Shown one piece after another: positions 1 through 6,811 of a stretch of DNA of 25,807 nt. This DNA comes from a virus. Each line of letters starts with the position of its first letter. The first letter of the stretch is position 1. The DNA lies in IMG/VR virus record IMGVR_UViG_3300032287_004285, positions 1-25,807 of that record; one strand, 5' to 3'. Below the pieces are notes generated by a model that was not told where the DNA came from, made no database searches, and saw only the letters and a list, made by a program, of their open reading frames with translations. The position numbers were made by a program, and so were the translations under genes.

Positions 1-106
1 TAATCACATCATCTCCAAATTCAATTTTAGACATCATAGAGAGATCTATTGCTTGGAATTTTAATAATTCAATTAATTCTTCTTGTTTTTGTTCTAATTG
101 TGTCAT
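1..106 (-). CDS. Partial CDS, N-terminus of a small unknown protein
   Basis: An ATG at 104-106 opens a minus-strand frame that runs off the left edge of the window with no stop, giving 35 visible residues. It begins MTQLEQKQEELIELLKF, a Glu/Gln/Leu-rich stretch that looks like an amphipathic helix or short coiled coil. It starts 5 bases after the stop of the phosphoribosyltransferase gene, so it is probably the next cistron of the FolE operon. I do not recognise the family and too little is visible to infer a function. Confidence 0.6.
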   Translation of the reverse strand, partial: MTQLEQKQEELIELLKFQAIDLSMMSKIEFGDDVI

Positions 107-111
107 ATAAC

Positions 112-561
112 TTATTTTAAATAGTCTTGAATTGTATCTGCATCTTCTTTTTCCCATGGATATACGATCCATCCTCCAAAATCCCTAATTTCTACTCCAA
201 AAAAGTCAGGTAAAAAATCAGAAGTATCATATTTGTAGTGTAAACAAGCAAATTTTGGAGCATCTTCTGGTTCATATCCTTTTTGGTGCTTGTCGAGCAT
301 AGAAAGGAATGTTTCTCCACTGTCACAAATATCATCTACAATTAGAGTATTTTGGTTTATTTGATTTTCCTCTACAATTAAAGGAATATTCAATTCATGG
401 GATAACATTACTGCGGGGATTAAACCCCCTCTAGGGCATCCATATATGGCCTCTATTTCTTTGTTATATAGATACCTTAATTGAATTTTAGTAGCTAATA
501 TCTTAACTAAATCTTCAATTTCATCCCAACTTAAACAGATTTTAGATTTGGTGTCCTCCAT
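112..561 (-). CDS. Purine phosphoribosyltransferase (xanthine/guanine PRT-like)
   Basis: Predicted cytosolic type I phosphoribosyltransferase joining a purine base to PRPP to make the nucleotide. The PRPP loop is clear at residues 75-84 (VDDICDSGET), with the upstream CPRGGLIPA segment typical of Gpt-like enzymes. Residues 131-137 (WIVYPWE) resemble the C-terminal base-contacting W-x-x-PWE segment of bacterial XGPRT. Length (149 aa) fits the family. I chose the ATG at 559-561; the longer frame to 582 would need a TTG start and a larger overlap with folE. The chosen start still overlaps the folE end by 20 bases, so the two are translationally linked. It could salvage guanine released by the DNA transglycosylase in this window and feed GTP back to FolE (inference). 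Base specificity cannot be read from sequence. Confidence 0.8.
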   Translation of the reverse strand: MEDTKSKICLSWDEIEDLVKILATKIQLRYLYNKEIEAIYGCPRGGLIPAVMLSHELNIPLIVEENQINQNTLIVDDICDSGETFLSMLDKHQKGYEPEDAPKFACLHYKYDTSDFLPDFFGVEIRDFGGWIVYPWEKEDADTIQDYLK

Positions 562-1240
562 TGTTAATTTTAATTGAGTCAAAGAATTCTATACGTGCTT
601 GATTATTGTTTTCCATAAACACACCTGATGCTTTTGTTGTTACCATTGAAGCGCCTTGATGTTTAACACCACGACATGAAACACAGTTGTGAGTTGCTAC
701 TACTGTAACGATTACGCCTTTATTTAATTCACAAATTTTATCTACAGCATTATGGATGGCTGAGGTTAATTGTTCTTGGATAGCACCTCTACGCCCAAAT
801 AGCTCTACAATACGGTTTAGTTTAGATAATCCGATTACACGACCTTCTTCTCCAACAACATATCCAATATGAACAACTCCTCCAATTGTTTGATGGTGAT
901 GTGAACACATTGAAGTAATTGGAATATTTCTTTCAATTACAATACCATCATATCCATCAGATGGGAAAGATGTAATTTCGGACATTGCATCGTATCTACC
1001 TTTCCATAGATCAAACACATATGCTTTTGCTACACGTCGAGGTGTATCTTGTGAGTTTGGATCATTTCTCCAATCACAACCTAAAGCATCTAAAAACTTA
1101 CCATAAGCTTCTTCTGCTTCATCTACCATACTCCACTTTTCATTTTCGGTAAGTGGGAAACCAGGTGCAACTCCATTTGCAAAACCAATTTGAACACACT
1201 CTAAATCGTCGTGTTGTTTTTTACGTTTGTTTTCTGTCAT
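542..1240 (-). CDS. folE: GTP cyclohydrolase I (FolE)
   Basis: Type I GTP cyclohydrolase, converting GTP to 7,8-dihydroneopterin triphosphate, the shared first step of folate and 7-deazaguanine synthesis. The zinc ligands are visible as Cys112 and His115 (CSHHH) and Cys186 in ATHNCVSCRG. VIGLSKLNRIV (135-145) matches the conserved VVGLSKLPRIV segment, and residues 198-208 correspond to the C-terminal VTTxxxGVF motif. At 232 aa it has the usual length with a slightly long N-terminus. It lies directly after a small AT-hook-like gene and before the phosphoribosyltransferase, about 5.5 kb from queE. With QueD, QueE, QueC and DpdA in the window, its likely role is precursor supply for 7-deazaguanine DNA modification rather than folate. 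Confidence 0.93.
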   Translation of the reverse strand: MTENKRKKQHDDLECVQIGFANGVAPGFPLTENEKWSMVDEAEEAYGKFLDALGCDWRNDPNSQDTPRRVAKAYVFDLWKGRYDAMSEITSFPSDGYDGIVIERNIPITSMCSHHHQTIGGVVHIGYVVGEEGRVIGLSKLNRIVELFGRRGAIQEQLTSAIHNAVDKICELNKGVIVTVVATHNCVSCRGVKHQGASMVTTKASGVFMENNNQARIEFFDSIKINNGGHQI

Positions 1241-1241
1241 G

Positions 1242-1526
1242 TTAATCTTGAATTGTTATTTTTTCTATTTTATATTCTTTCATATATCGCTTAATAAACG
1301 ATTTTCCTATCCCGATATCAAGTATTTCATGATCATCTGGTATAAGGGGAGTATGTTTACGAGTAGAGATAATAGGGTCTAATTCGTAGTTTTGATATGT
1401 GTTTAGAAAATGTTTTTTACCTTTTTTATAAACAACACATATAGTTATTTTTTCCGATACCGGTCTACCTGTCCTCACTATAGGTGTTTTAGGTGCGGTT
1501 TTTTTAGAAGGTCTGCCTCTTCCCAT
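1242..1526 (-). CDS. Small basic protein with AT-hook-like N-terminus
   Basis: 94-aa protein of unknown family. The N-terminus carries two Gly-Arg-Pro cores in basic surroundings (GRGRPSKK and RTGRPVS), resembling AT-hook minor-groove DNA-binding motifs; the rest is mixed charge with no catalytic signature. I chose the ATG at 1524-1526. The frame continues upstream to 1577, but that extension spans a hairpin and a good promoter (1542-1573), so translation from there is unlikely. It is the first gene of the unit leading to folE, and its stop is 1 base before the folE start. A DNA-binding or regulatory role is plausible but unproven. Confidence 0.7.
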   Translation of the reverse strand: MGRGRPSKKTAPKTPIVRTGRPVSEKITICVVYKKGKKHFLNTYQNYELDPIISTRKHTPLIPDDHEILDIGIGKSFIKRYMKEYKIEKITIQD

Positions 1527-1541
1527 AACTTTTAATTTATT

Positions 1542-1573
1542 GAAATATAAGAAGGTTCTTTCGAACCTCCAAA
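1542..1573 (-). promoter_or_regulatory. Bacteroidetes-type promoter for the AT-hook/folE operon
   Basis: On the minus strand a -33 box ATTTGGAG (TTTG at 1570-1573) is followed after exactly 20 bases by TATATTTC (1542-1549), 15 bases before the ATG at 1526. The same box, spacing and -7 element occur at four other gene starts in this window. This matches the known Bacteroidetes form TTTG-N(19-21)-TAnnTTTG. Confidence 0.7.
1553..1568 (-). terminator. Short GNRA-loop hairpin, possible weak terminator
   Basis: The minus strand reads AGGTTC-GAAA-GAACCT, a perfect 6-bp stem closed by a GAAA tetraloop, followed by a T-rich run (TCTTATATTT). It sits just after the stop of the DUF2061 gene, so it could end that transcript. 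It also occupies the spacer of the promoter for the next operon. The T tract is interrupted, so efficient intrinsic termination is uncertain. Confidence 0.45.
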
Positions 1574-2020
1574 TCATTTTTTATTCCCTATTCTAATCCA
1601 TTTATACCAAATACGTTCATGGAAGAAATAAATTATAGGTTTAAGTATAAGTTCTCCAACACCCAACAATGAAGATAATTCAACTGATGCTCCTAAAGAA
1701 TAAGCTACTATTACTGTTGTTAAAGTTCCAAGTATTCTATATGAAAGTGTCTTTAATATATGTCGAATCATTACTGATTCTTCTTTTATTGTAATTATAT
1801 GGGCTGTATTGTTTCTTATAGTACAGTATCCTTCACAGCTAATATGCCATTTATAGTCTTGGATTTCATCTAACCAATCTTTAGTTGTAAAAGTATGCCC
1901 ATCAACTATAACATTTGAAACTAAAATTTCATTTCCATTTTCAATTAATCTCCAACGATCATCTTCTGATTTAGATACTGTGTTGAATCTAATTTGGTAT
2001 TGTTTAGATTCAGGTTTCAT
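1574..2020 (-). CDS. DUF2061-type membrane protein with an N-terminal soluble domain
   Basis: 148-aa protein in two parts. Residues 1 to about 78 form a soluble region rich in Trp, Asp and Thr with a WHISCEGYC segment. Residues 82-148 resemble the DUF2061 membrane domain: RHILKTLSYRILGTLTT, a hydrophobic stretch with a Gly-Ala break, then ELILKPIIYFFHERIWYKW. From memory, DUF2061 proteins occur beside sulfate-activation genes in bacteria, which fits this place after the APS kinase and nucleotidyltransferase; I cannot check that here. Its start overlaps the nucleotidyltransferase stop as ATGA (2017-2020), showing tight coupling. Biochemical role unknown; a membrane anchor or transporter-related part of the sulfation cassette is possible. 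Confidence 0.75.
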   Translation of the reverse strand: MKPESKQYQIRFNTVSKSEDDRWRLIENGNEILVSNVIVDGHTFTTKDWLDEIQDYKWHISCEGYCTIRNNTAHIITIKEESVMIRHILKTLSYRILGTLTTVIVAYSLGASVELSSLLGVGELILKPIIYFFHERIWYKWIRIGNKK

Positions 2021-2412
2021 AGCTTACCTTCTTTACGCATTTGTTCTCTGATTTTAGTTGCAGATATTTCTGCTACATCTGCAGGTGGGATATGTTCTAT
2101 AATGTCGTATCCAACTCCACGCCCAAATTCAATTGAACATATGTCAGGTATAACCATTACTTTAACTCGAGGCTCATCTGCGTAAAATAGAGTAATATTT
2201 TCTTTAACTTGCTCAGCAATAAATGGATTTTTTTCATCTGGTTTAATGTCTCGAATACAGATCAAAACGTTTTTACCTTCATCCATTGCTCGTTTAAATA
2301 ACTCTTGATGTCCTGTATGTAAAGGTTGCCATCTACCTACAAACATAGCGTGTTGGTTTTCTTTAGCTGGTAAAGATGATTGTACGTGGATTTTCTTATC
2401 CCAATTTTGCAT
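2017..2412 (-). CDS. HxGH-motif nucleotidyltransferase (cytidylyltransferase-like)
   Basis: Small (131 aa) member of the HIGH/HxGH nucleotidyltransferase superfamily, which includes NMN adenylyltransferase, phosphopantetheine adenylyltransferase and ATP sulfurylase. Visible motifs are GRWQPLHTGH (residues 26-35) and the C-terminal ISATKIR (116-122), equivalent to the ISSTxIR nucleotide-binding motif. It overlaps the APS kinase stop by 17 bases and the DUF2061 start by 4, so it belongs to the sulfation cassette. The GRWQP form is closest to NMNAT-like enzymes. Context suggests it may supply adenylylated substrate for the kinase, for example APS from ATP and sulfate, but that is inference. It is much shorter than a classical ATP sulfurylase. 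Confidence 0.75.
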   Translation of the reverse strand: MQNWDKKIHVQSSLPAKENQHAMFVGRWQPLHTGHQELFKRAMDEGKNVLICIRDIKPDEKNPFIAEQVKENITLFYADEPRVKVMVIPDICSIEFGRGVGYDIIEHIPPADVAEISATKIREQMRKEGKL

Positions 2413-2833
2413 AACTAATAATTTGGTTTAAACATTCTTCTACTGAAATATCTGTAGTGTCTATATCAAGGTAATTTTCTGTTGGTTGTTGGTAATTTTC
2501 TACATGAAAGTTCTCTCTACCTCTAATTTCAGTAGTGTGAATATAAAATTCTTTTATAGAATTTCCAAGTTTATTTTTAAATTCTTCACGTTGATCTTTA
2601 TAAGGTGAAACTAAAGATACAACTACATTTTGTCCTTTATTATGAAGGAAATGTGACAGATGTTGAGCTAATTCAATATTTTTTCTTCTACCTGCTTCAC
2701 TATAATCTTTGTTATCAAAAATAGCACGTAAGTCGTCTCCATCAACATGGAAAACATTATCCAATTTTTGTTTAAATGCGGATGCTAGAACTGTTTTACC
2801 ATGTCCTGGCTGTCCTGTAAACCAATAAATCAT
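2396..2833 (-). CDS. Adenylylsulfate (APS) kinase-like protein
   Basis: P-loop kinase resembling CysC, which phosphorylates APS to PAPS, the universal sulfate donor. The Walker A loop is GQPGHGKT (residues 7-14). DGDDLR (31-36) matches the CysC LDGDNVR segment, and SPYKDQRE (76-83) matches the conserved ISPYRxxR region. A YQQPTENYLDIDTT stretch resembles the CysC C-terminal region. I chose the ATG at 2831-2833, giving 145 aa that begin MIYWFTG, the usual start of the first beta strand, one base after the sulfotransferase stop. The longer frame to 2869 would overlap the sulfotransferase by 35 bases. At 145 aa it is shorter than typical CysC (about 200 aa). Other small nucleotide kinases remain possible, but the neighbours favour PAPS synthesis. 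Confidence 0.8.
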   Translation of the reverse strand: MIYWFTGQPGHGKTVLASAFKQKLDNVFHVDGDDLRAIFDNKDYSEAGRRKNIELAQHLSHFLHNKGQNVVVSLVSPYKDQREEFKNKLGNSIKEFYIHTTEIRGRENFHVENYQQPTENYLDIDTTDISVEECLNQIISYAKLG

Positions 2834-2834
2834 A

Positions 2835-3653
2835 TTATTTATAATTAAATTTTTCAAAGAACCAAGCATAACTTTGCTTGATTGAATCGCAGTTTTGGAA
2901 ACCTAAAATACTAGTGTAATCTTGTTCTACTGGTTTGATAGGTGATTGGATTTTGTGGTCTCCAAATATTCCATGTATTACATCATTTTCATGTGTAAGT
3001 TGTTCTACGTTTTCAAAATCATGTTTAAAATACGGGATATCAAGATACTTATAAATTCGTTGCATTTCAGCTTCAGGGTTTGAAGTAAAATCTTCAAAAC
3101 GAATAAATAGCATATGACTATCATATCCTTGTTGAATTGAATCTTTTAACCATTCTAATGCAGGTCCAACAGGTGGAGCAACAGAAAAATGTTGTAAACG
3201 AGTATCCGTAGTCATATTTTTCAATTGAACTCCGTTTACGATTTGAGGATCTTTATGTGGATTTTTTCTATAATTTTTTTCCATAGAGGCAAATATACCT
3301 CTTAGGTCACGAACCATTACAATTGCTTTTGCTCCCGGTTCAATAAAGTTTGCAAAGCGGAAATTACCTGTCCATGCTCTACTTTTATCTATAACATATG
3401 GGCGTTCAGTAATAGCATCAAAATACCCATATAAACCAGCTTTACAAAACCCATGAAATGCTTTTTTCATTTCTTCTGGGTCTTGTGCTTTAAAGGCATC
3501 TCCTGTTGAGTATATTGTTCGAGCGGTTAGAAGGAATTCAACAACCCCAGATGTTGGGGTTGCGTAAATATCCGGATTTTGCATTAATACATTTTGCAAC
3601 AATGTGGAACCGGCACGTGGGAGTGACGAGTTAAAAAAAACTTTTTTTACCAT
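2835..3653 (-). CDS. Sulfotransferase (PAPS-dependent)
   Basis: 272-aa sulfotransferase expected to move sulfate from PAPS to a hydroxyl or amine acceptor. The 5'-phosphosulfate loop is LPRAGSTLLQ (residues 11-20, the PRSGTT equivalent). The 3'-phosphate site is VMVRDLRGIFASM (112-124), with Arg115 and Ser123 in the expected positions, and FIRFEDF later matches the conserved RYEDL segment. No signal peptide or membrane segment is seen, so it should act in the cytoplasm. It lies immediately before the APS kinase, the logical PAPS source, and after two small genes that follow the fibre gene. The acceptor is unknown; the adjacent Tyr-rich fibre, another virion protein, or a host glycan or metabolite are candidates. 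Confidence 0.85.
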   Translation of the reverse strand: MVKKVFFNSSLPRAGSTLLQNVLMQNPDIYATPTSGVVEFLLTARTIYSTGDAFKAQDPEEMKKAFHGFCKAGLYGYFDAITERPYVIDKSRAWTGNFRFANFIEPGAKAIVMVRDLRGIFASMEKNYRKNPHKDPQIVNGVQLKNMTTDTRLQHFSVAPPVGPALEWLKDSIQQGYDSHMLFIRFEDFTSNPEAEMQRIYKYLDIPYFKHDFENVEQLTHENDVIHGIFGDHKIQSPIKPVEQDYTSILGFQNCDSIKQSYAWFFEKFNYK

Positions 3654-3672
3654 AAAACTATTTTAATTTAAA

Positions 3673-4080
3673 TTATACTTTTTCTTTTGGTTGGTCTGGG
3701 GATTTAATAATATTATTGTATTGTTCTTTTAGTTGTTCTTGCATAGACGTTCTTTCTTGAAGTATTCGTTGTGCTTGTTCCTCTCCAAATGTTTTAACTA
3801 AATACATTTGGACACTTTCGTCTTTAAGATTGATTTCAGTAATATCTAAACAACCTTTAATCATAGCTAAAGTTTGTTCTGTGTAAGCAGGTTCATCAGG
3901 TCTAGACCCTTCTAGTCCAGCAGCAGGTATTGCTCTTTCTCCTCCCATTAAATCTTCAGCAGCTGATTGAAGTTTTACAATAGTATTGTATTCTCTTTCA
4001 CCTGGTGCTTTTTTAAAGACACTAGCGTCTGCTGGTCTAATATTAGGGCCTTTTTGTGGTAATCCTATTTCTTTTCCCAT
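3673..4080 (-). CDS. Hypothetical phage protein (135 aa)
   Basis: Unrecognised protein. I chose the ATG at 4078-4080 (MGKEIGLPQKG), 1 base after the stop of the preceding gene; the longer frame to 4122 would overlap that gene by 41 bases. The N-terminal half is rich in Pro, Gly and Lys and looks extended, while the C-terminal part (about 75-130) is predicted helical and Gln/Glu-rich. No signal peptide, membrane segment or catalytic motif is visible. Its place between the fibre gene and the sulfotransferase suggests a minor structural or assembly protein, without proof. Confidence 0.65.
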   Translation of the reverse strand: MGKEIGLPQKGPNIRPADASVFKKAPGEREYNTIVKLQSAAEDLMGGERAIPAAGLEGSRPDEPAYTEQTLAMIKGCLDITEINLKDESVQMYLVKTFGEEQAQRILQERTSMQEQLKEQYNNIIKSPDQPKEKV

Positions 4081-4081
4081 C

Positions 4082-4318
4082 TTATGCAGTATATGCTTCT
4101 CCAGCAACGATACAAGCATCAATATCAGCTCGTTGCTCAGTAGTTAAAGCGGTTGTAAAAAATTCTTTTTTTAACATTAATTTTAAATGACCAACATTTC
4201 GTTCTACATTTGCTTTTTTCTTATCATCTATTGTTTCTATGATAAGTTTGTTGATTAAAGCAACTGAATCAAATGCAGCGCTAATTGCTTTTTCTGGGTT
4301 TGGTGTTTTGTTTTCCAT
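4082..4318 (-). CDS. Hypothetical small helical protein (78 aa)
   Basis: Unrecognised 78-aa protein beginning MENKTPNPEKAISAAFDS. It is Lys/Ala/Glu-rich and predicted mostly helical, with an EQRADIDACIVAGEAY segment near the end. It follows the fibre gene by 23 bases and precedes the next small gene by 1, so all are probably co-transcribed. Small proteins directly after fibre genes can be chaperones or hinge subunits, but nothing in the sequence proves that here. Confidence 0.65.
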   Translation of the reverse strand: MENKTPNPEKAISAAFDSVALINKLIIETIDDKKKANVERNVGHLKLMLKKEFFTTALTTEQRADIDACIVAGEAYTA

Positions 4319-4341
4319 TTGTTTATTTTTTAATTTTAAGG

Positions 4342-6477
4342 TTAAACTTTGTACATTAATAATTTATATGCATTACCATTTAAGTTTATCTGAAGTGTTG
4401 TATCTGAGGTCAATGCTTCTGTTGTAACTGGGCCTAGTGGGTGTGTTGTAGAACCTAAAGCAATCTGTCCATTTGCGTTTGCTGTAGCTAAGGCTCCTAA
4501 AATAAGTGAACCTGAATAGTTACCTGTTTGGGTTTGGTATCCTAATCCTGTATTAAATGAACCTGTTATATTTGAATATAAAGCACCTTGACCTAAAGCA
4601 ACGTTGTTAGATCCTGATGTATTGTTATATAAAGCATTTTGACCTAAAGCAACGTTATTAAATCCTATTGTATTTTTAGATAAAACACTTTGACCTAAAG
4701 CAACGTTATTGATTCCTGTTGTATTTTGTTTTAAAGTATTTGCACCTAAAGCGATGTTATTTTCCCCTTGAGTATTATTATATAATGAATACCTACCTAA
4801 AGCAATATTAGATTGACCGGTTGTATTATAATATAAAGCATTATTACCTAAAGCAATATTGTAATACCCTGTTGTATTATTTCTTAAAGTATCTGGACCT
4901 AAAGCAATATTGTCATATCCGTATGAGTTATAATATAAAGCACCTATACCTAAAGCGACGTTATTGTTTCCACTATAATTAGAATATAATGCATTAAAGC
5001 CTAAAGCAATATTCCCACTACCGTAATAATTATAATATAATGCTTGTGCACCTATAGCAATATTTACTTGGCCTGTGTAGTTTCTAGCTAGGGAAAATGG
5101 GCCAATTCCTATATTTGCTAATCCTGTGGTATTGTTTTGTAAAACTCCAAATCCAATCGCTGTGTTAAGTTGGCCTGTTGTATTTGCTAGTAATGCTCCT
5201 ACACCTAAGGCTGTGTTTGCATTTCCTGTGTTGTACAATAATGAATAAGCACCTAAAGAGATGTTATTATCTGCTGCTACGTTGTATAAAGATGAGTAAG
5301 CTCCGATTGCTATGTTTCTATCTCCAGTTTGACTATTAAGTAAAGCATCTTTACCAATAGCTGTGTTATAGGCACCTGTTGTGTTTTTACTTAACGCATT
5401 TGAACCTAAAGCAACGTTATTTGAACCTGTTGTATTTCCAGATAAAGCACTAAGACCTAAAGCAATATTGTTACTTCCTGATGTGTTTGAGAATAGAGCC
5501 GCTCGGCCTAAGCCAATATTGTTTTCACCAGTACTGTAAGTGTAAGTGTATGTTAAAGGATCATATATTCTTTGCCCTCGCAATGCACTATAACCAAATG
5601 CTATATTATTATTAGCAGTATGGTTTTCTAAAGCTCTTTTACCTAAAGCAACATTATAAGATCCACTAACATTATAATACAAAGCGTTTGTACCTAATGC
5701 AACGTTATCGTATCCAGTTGTGTTTCGTTTTGAAGCGTTGTAACCTAAAGCAACGTTTTGATATCCTGTAGTGTTTGCTTGTAAAGCCTCATAACCTAAA
5801 GCTACGTTTCCATTTCCTGTTGTGTTGTTTTGTAAAGCCTCATAACCTAATGCAATGTTATATTGTCCTGTTGTATTGTTTTGTAGAGCTTCATAACCTA
5901 TAGCAACGTTATATTCTCCTGTTGTATTATCACGTAGAGTCTCATAACCTATAGCAACGTTATAACGTCCTGTGGTATTATTATATAAAGCCTCTTCACC
6001 TATAGCAATATTATTATCCCCTGTAGTATTATAATATAACGCTTCTCTACCTATAGCAATATTATTATTTCCATAAGTATTATATTCTAACGCTTCTCTA
6101 CCTATAGCAATATTATTATTTCCATAAGTATTATATTCTAACGCTTCTCTACCTATAGCAATATTATTATATCCTTCTATATTTTCTCTTAAAGAATCTC
6201 TACCTAAAGCAATATTGTTAGAGCCACTTATATTATTATATAAAGCATCTCGGCCTAAAGCAATATTATAATTTCCTATTGCGTTTAATTGTAAAGCATT
6301 ATTGCCTAAAGCAATATTTGAATATCCTGCTGTATTATTAAGTAAAGTGTTTGGGCCTAAAGCAACATTAGAAGAAATATTACCACCTCCTAAACCTAAG
6401 TTTATTCCGTTAATTGAGCCTGAAGGTACTTCTAAAGATCCGCTTACTAGTATTAATGATCCTGATAAAATTGGCAT
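4342..6477 (-). CDS. Repetitive fibre/adhesin-like structural protein
   Basis: 711-aa protein built almost entirely from about 36 copies of a 17-residue repeat with consensus N-(I/V)-A-L-G-x-x-A-L-x-x-N-T-T-G-x-x. A short N-terminal section (MPILSGSLILVSGSLEVPSG) may be the virion-attachment end. The repeats are interrupted once near repeat 16 by a Tyr/Thr-rich insert. The C-terminal section of about 55 residues departs from the pattern and ends NAYKLLMYKV. Such regular Gly/Asn turns with hydrophobic strand positions predict a beta-solenoid or trimeric beta-prism shaft, as in phage fibres and adhesin heads. Many repeats carry paired Tyr (ALYYN) and Asn-Thr-Thr. It precedes the sulfation cassette. 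Host binding is likely but inferred. Confidence 0.85.
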   Translation of the reverse strand: MPILSGSLILVSGSLEVPSGSINGINLGLGGGNISSNVALGPNTLLNNTAGYSNIALGNNALQLNAIGNYNIALGRDALYNNISGSNNIALGRDSLRENIEGYNNIAIGREALEYNTYGNNNIAIGREALEYNTYGNNNIAIGREALYYNTTGDNNIAIGEEALYNNTTGRYNVAIGYETLRDNTTGEYNVAIGYEALQNNTTGQYNIALGYEALQNNTTGNGNVALGYEALQANTTGYQNVALGYNASKRNTTGYDNVALGTNALYYNVSGSYNVALGKRALENHTANNNIAFGYSALRGQRIYDPLTYTYTYSTGENNIGLGRAALFSNTSGSNNIALGLSALSGNTTGSNNVALGSNALSKNTTGAYNTAIGKDALLNSQTGDRNIAIGAYSSLYNVAADNNISLGAYSLLYNTGNANTALGVGALLANTTGQLNTAIGFGVLQNNTTGLANIGIGPFSLARNYTGQVNIAIGAQALYYNYYGSGNIALGFNALYSNYSGNNNVALGIGALYYNSYGYDNIALGPDTLRNNTTGYYNIALGNNALYYNTTGQSNIALGRYSLYNNTQGENNIALGANTLKQNTTGINNVALGQSVLSKNTIGFNNVALGQNALYNNTSGSNNVALGQGALYSNITGSFNTGLGYQTQTGNYSGSLILGALATANANGQIALGSTTHPLGPVTTEALTSDTTLQINLNGNAYKLLMYKV
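6037..6170 (-). repeat. Recent 51-bp tandem duplication inside the fibre gene
   Basis: At a lag of 51 bases, 83 consecutive positions (6037-6119 against 6088-6170) are identical, while most other fibre repeats have diverged at DNA level. The two copies encode identical 17-residue units (NIAIGREALEYNTYGNN). This points to a recent in-frame duplication, probably by slippage or recombination, and shows how the shaft can change length. Confidence 0.85.
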
Positions 6478-6495
6478 GGTTGATTTTGTTTATCG

Positions 6496-6504
6496 TTTAT
6501 TATA
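6496..6504 (-). promoter_or_regulatory. Candidate late-type promoter element before the fibre gene
   Basis: The minus strand reads TATAATAAA 18 bases before the fibre ATG. The same 9-mer lies upstream of the small repeat-containing structural gene (13363-13371) and the first lysis gene (15842-15850). No consistent -33 box accompanies it. The genome is AT-rich, so chance matches are possible. Confidence 0.35.
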
Positions 6505-6508
6505 AATA

Positions 6509-6754
6509 TTAACGATTGAACAAAGATCGAATTTCTTCTTTAGTTTTTGTACCTACTGCTCTACCAATCTCCATTCCGTTTTGTACTACAACTATTGTAG
6601 GGACTGAACGGATATTGTATTGGTCTGATGTTTGAGGGGAAGCATCTACATCAATAAATGTGATAGGTATTTCATTTTGCATTGACTCTACTAGTGGTCT
6701 AAATGCTTTGCATGGATTACACCATGATGCGCTAAAGTATAGTACTTGTTTCAT
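6509..6754 (-). CDS. Thioredoxin-like protein
   Basis: 81-aa minimal thioredoxin fold protein. The active site is SASWCNPCKAF with Cys12 and Cys15, and RSVPTIVV supplies the cis-proline before the last strands. It is shorter than cellular thioredoxin (about 105 aa), in line with phage glutaredoxin/thioredoxin hybrids. It has no signal peptide, so it works in the cytoplasm. Likely role: electron donor for the phage ribonucleotide reductase, whose NrdA ends in a CxxC tail. It sits alone between queE and the fibre gene with a possible promoter of its own. Confidence 0.9.
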   Translation of the reverse strand: MKQVLYFSASWCNPCKAFRPLVESMQNEIPITFIDVDASPQTSDQYNIRSVPTIVVVQNGMEIGRAVGTKTKEEIRSLFNR

Positions 6755-6757
6755 TTT

Positions 6758-6790
6758 GTTATAATATAATTAATTTTGTAATCTCCAAAT
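6758..6790 (-). promoter_or_regulatory. Possible promoter for the thioredoxin gene
   Basis: ATTTGGAG (6783-6790 on the minus strand) is identical to the -33 box upstream of the AT-hook gene and the 88-aa gene. The A/T element after 16 bases is TATTATAAC instead of TATATTT, and it lies only 3 bases before the ATG. The transcript would then be nearly leaderless. Weaker than the five other promoters of this shape. Confidence 0.35.
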
Positions 6791-6811
6791 GTTGTTGTGA
6801 CTATATACATA

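Noticed and set aside
1527-1577. N-terminal extension of the AT-hook-like protein to 1577
   Set aside because: It would translate across a hairpin and a full promoter, and the internal ATG at 1526 gives a typical 1-base junction with folE.
2017-2412. Nucleotidyltransferase as a phage NAD-salvage NMN adenylyltransferase
   Set aside because: The motif fits, but no NAD-salvage partner is nearby and it is embedded between APS kinase and DUF2061; kept as an alternative only.
2960-2967. CTCCAAAT copies inside genes (2960-2967, 3783-3790, 13-20), the same box as the -33 element
   Set aside because: They encode Phe-Gly segments within reading frames, and no TATATTT element follows at 20 bases where this can be seen.
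6501-6508. TATAAATA on the plus strand, identical to the T4 late promoter
   Set aside because: No plus-strand gene follows it; the minus-strand TATAATAAA overlapping it fits the fibre gene better.
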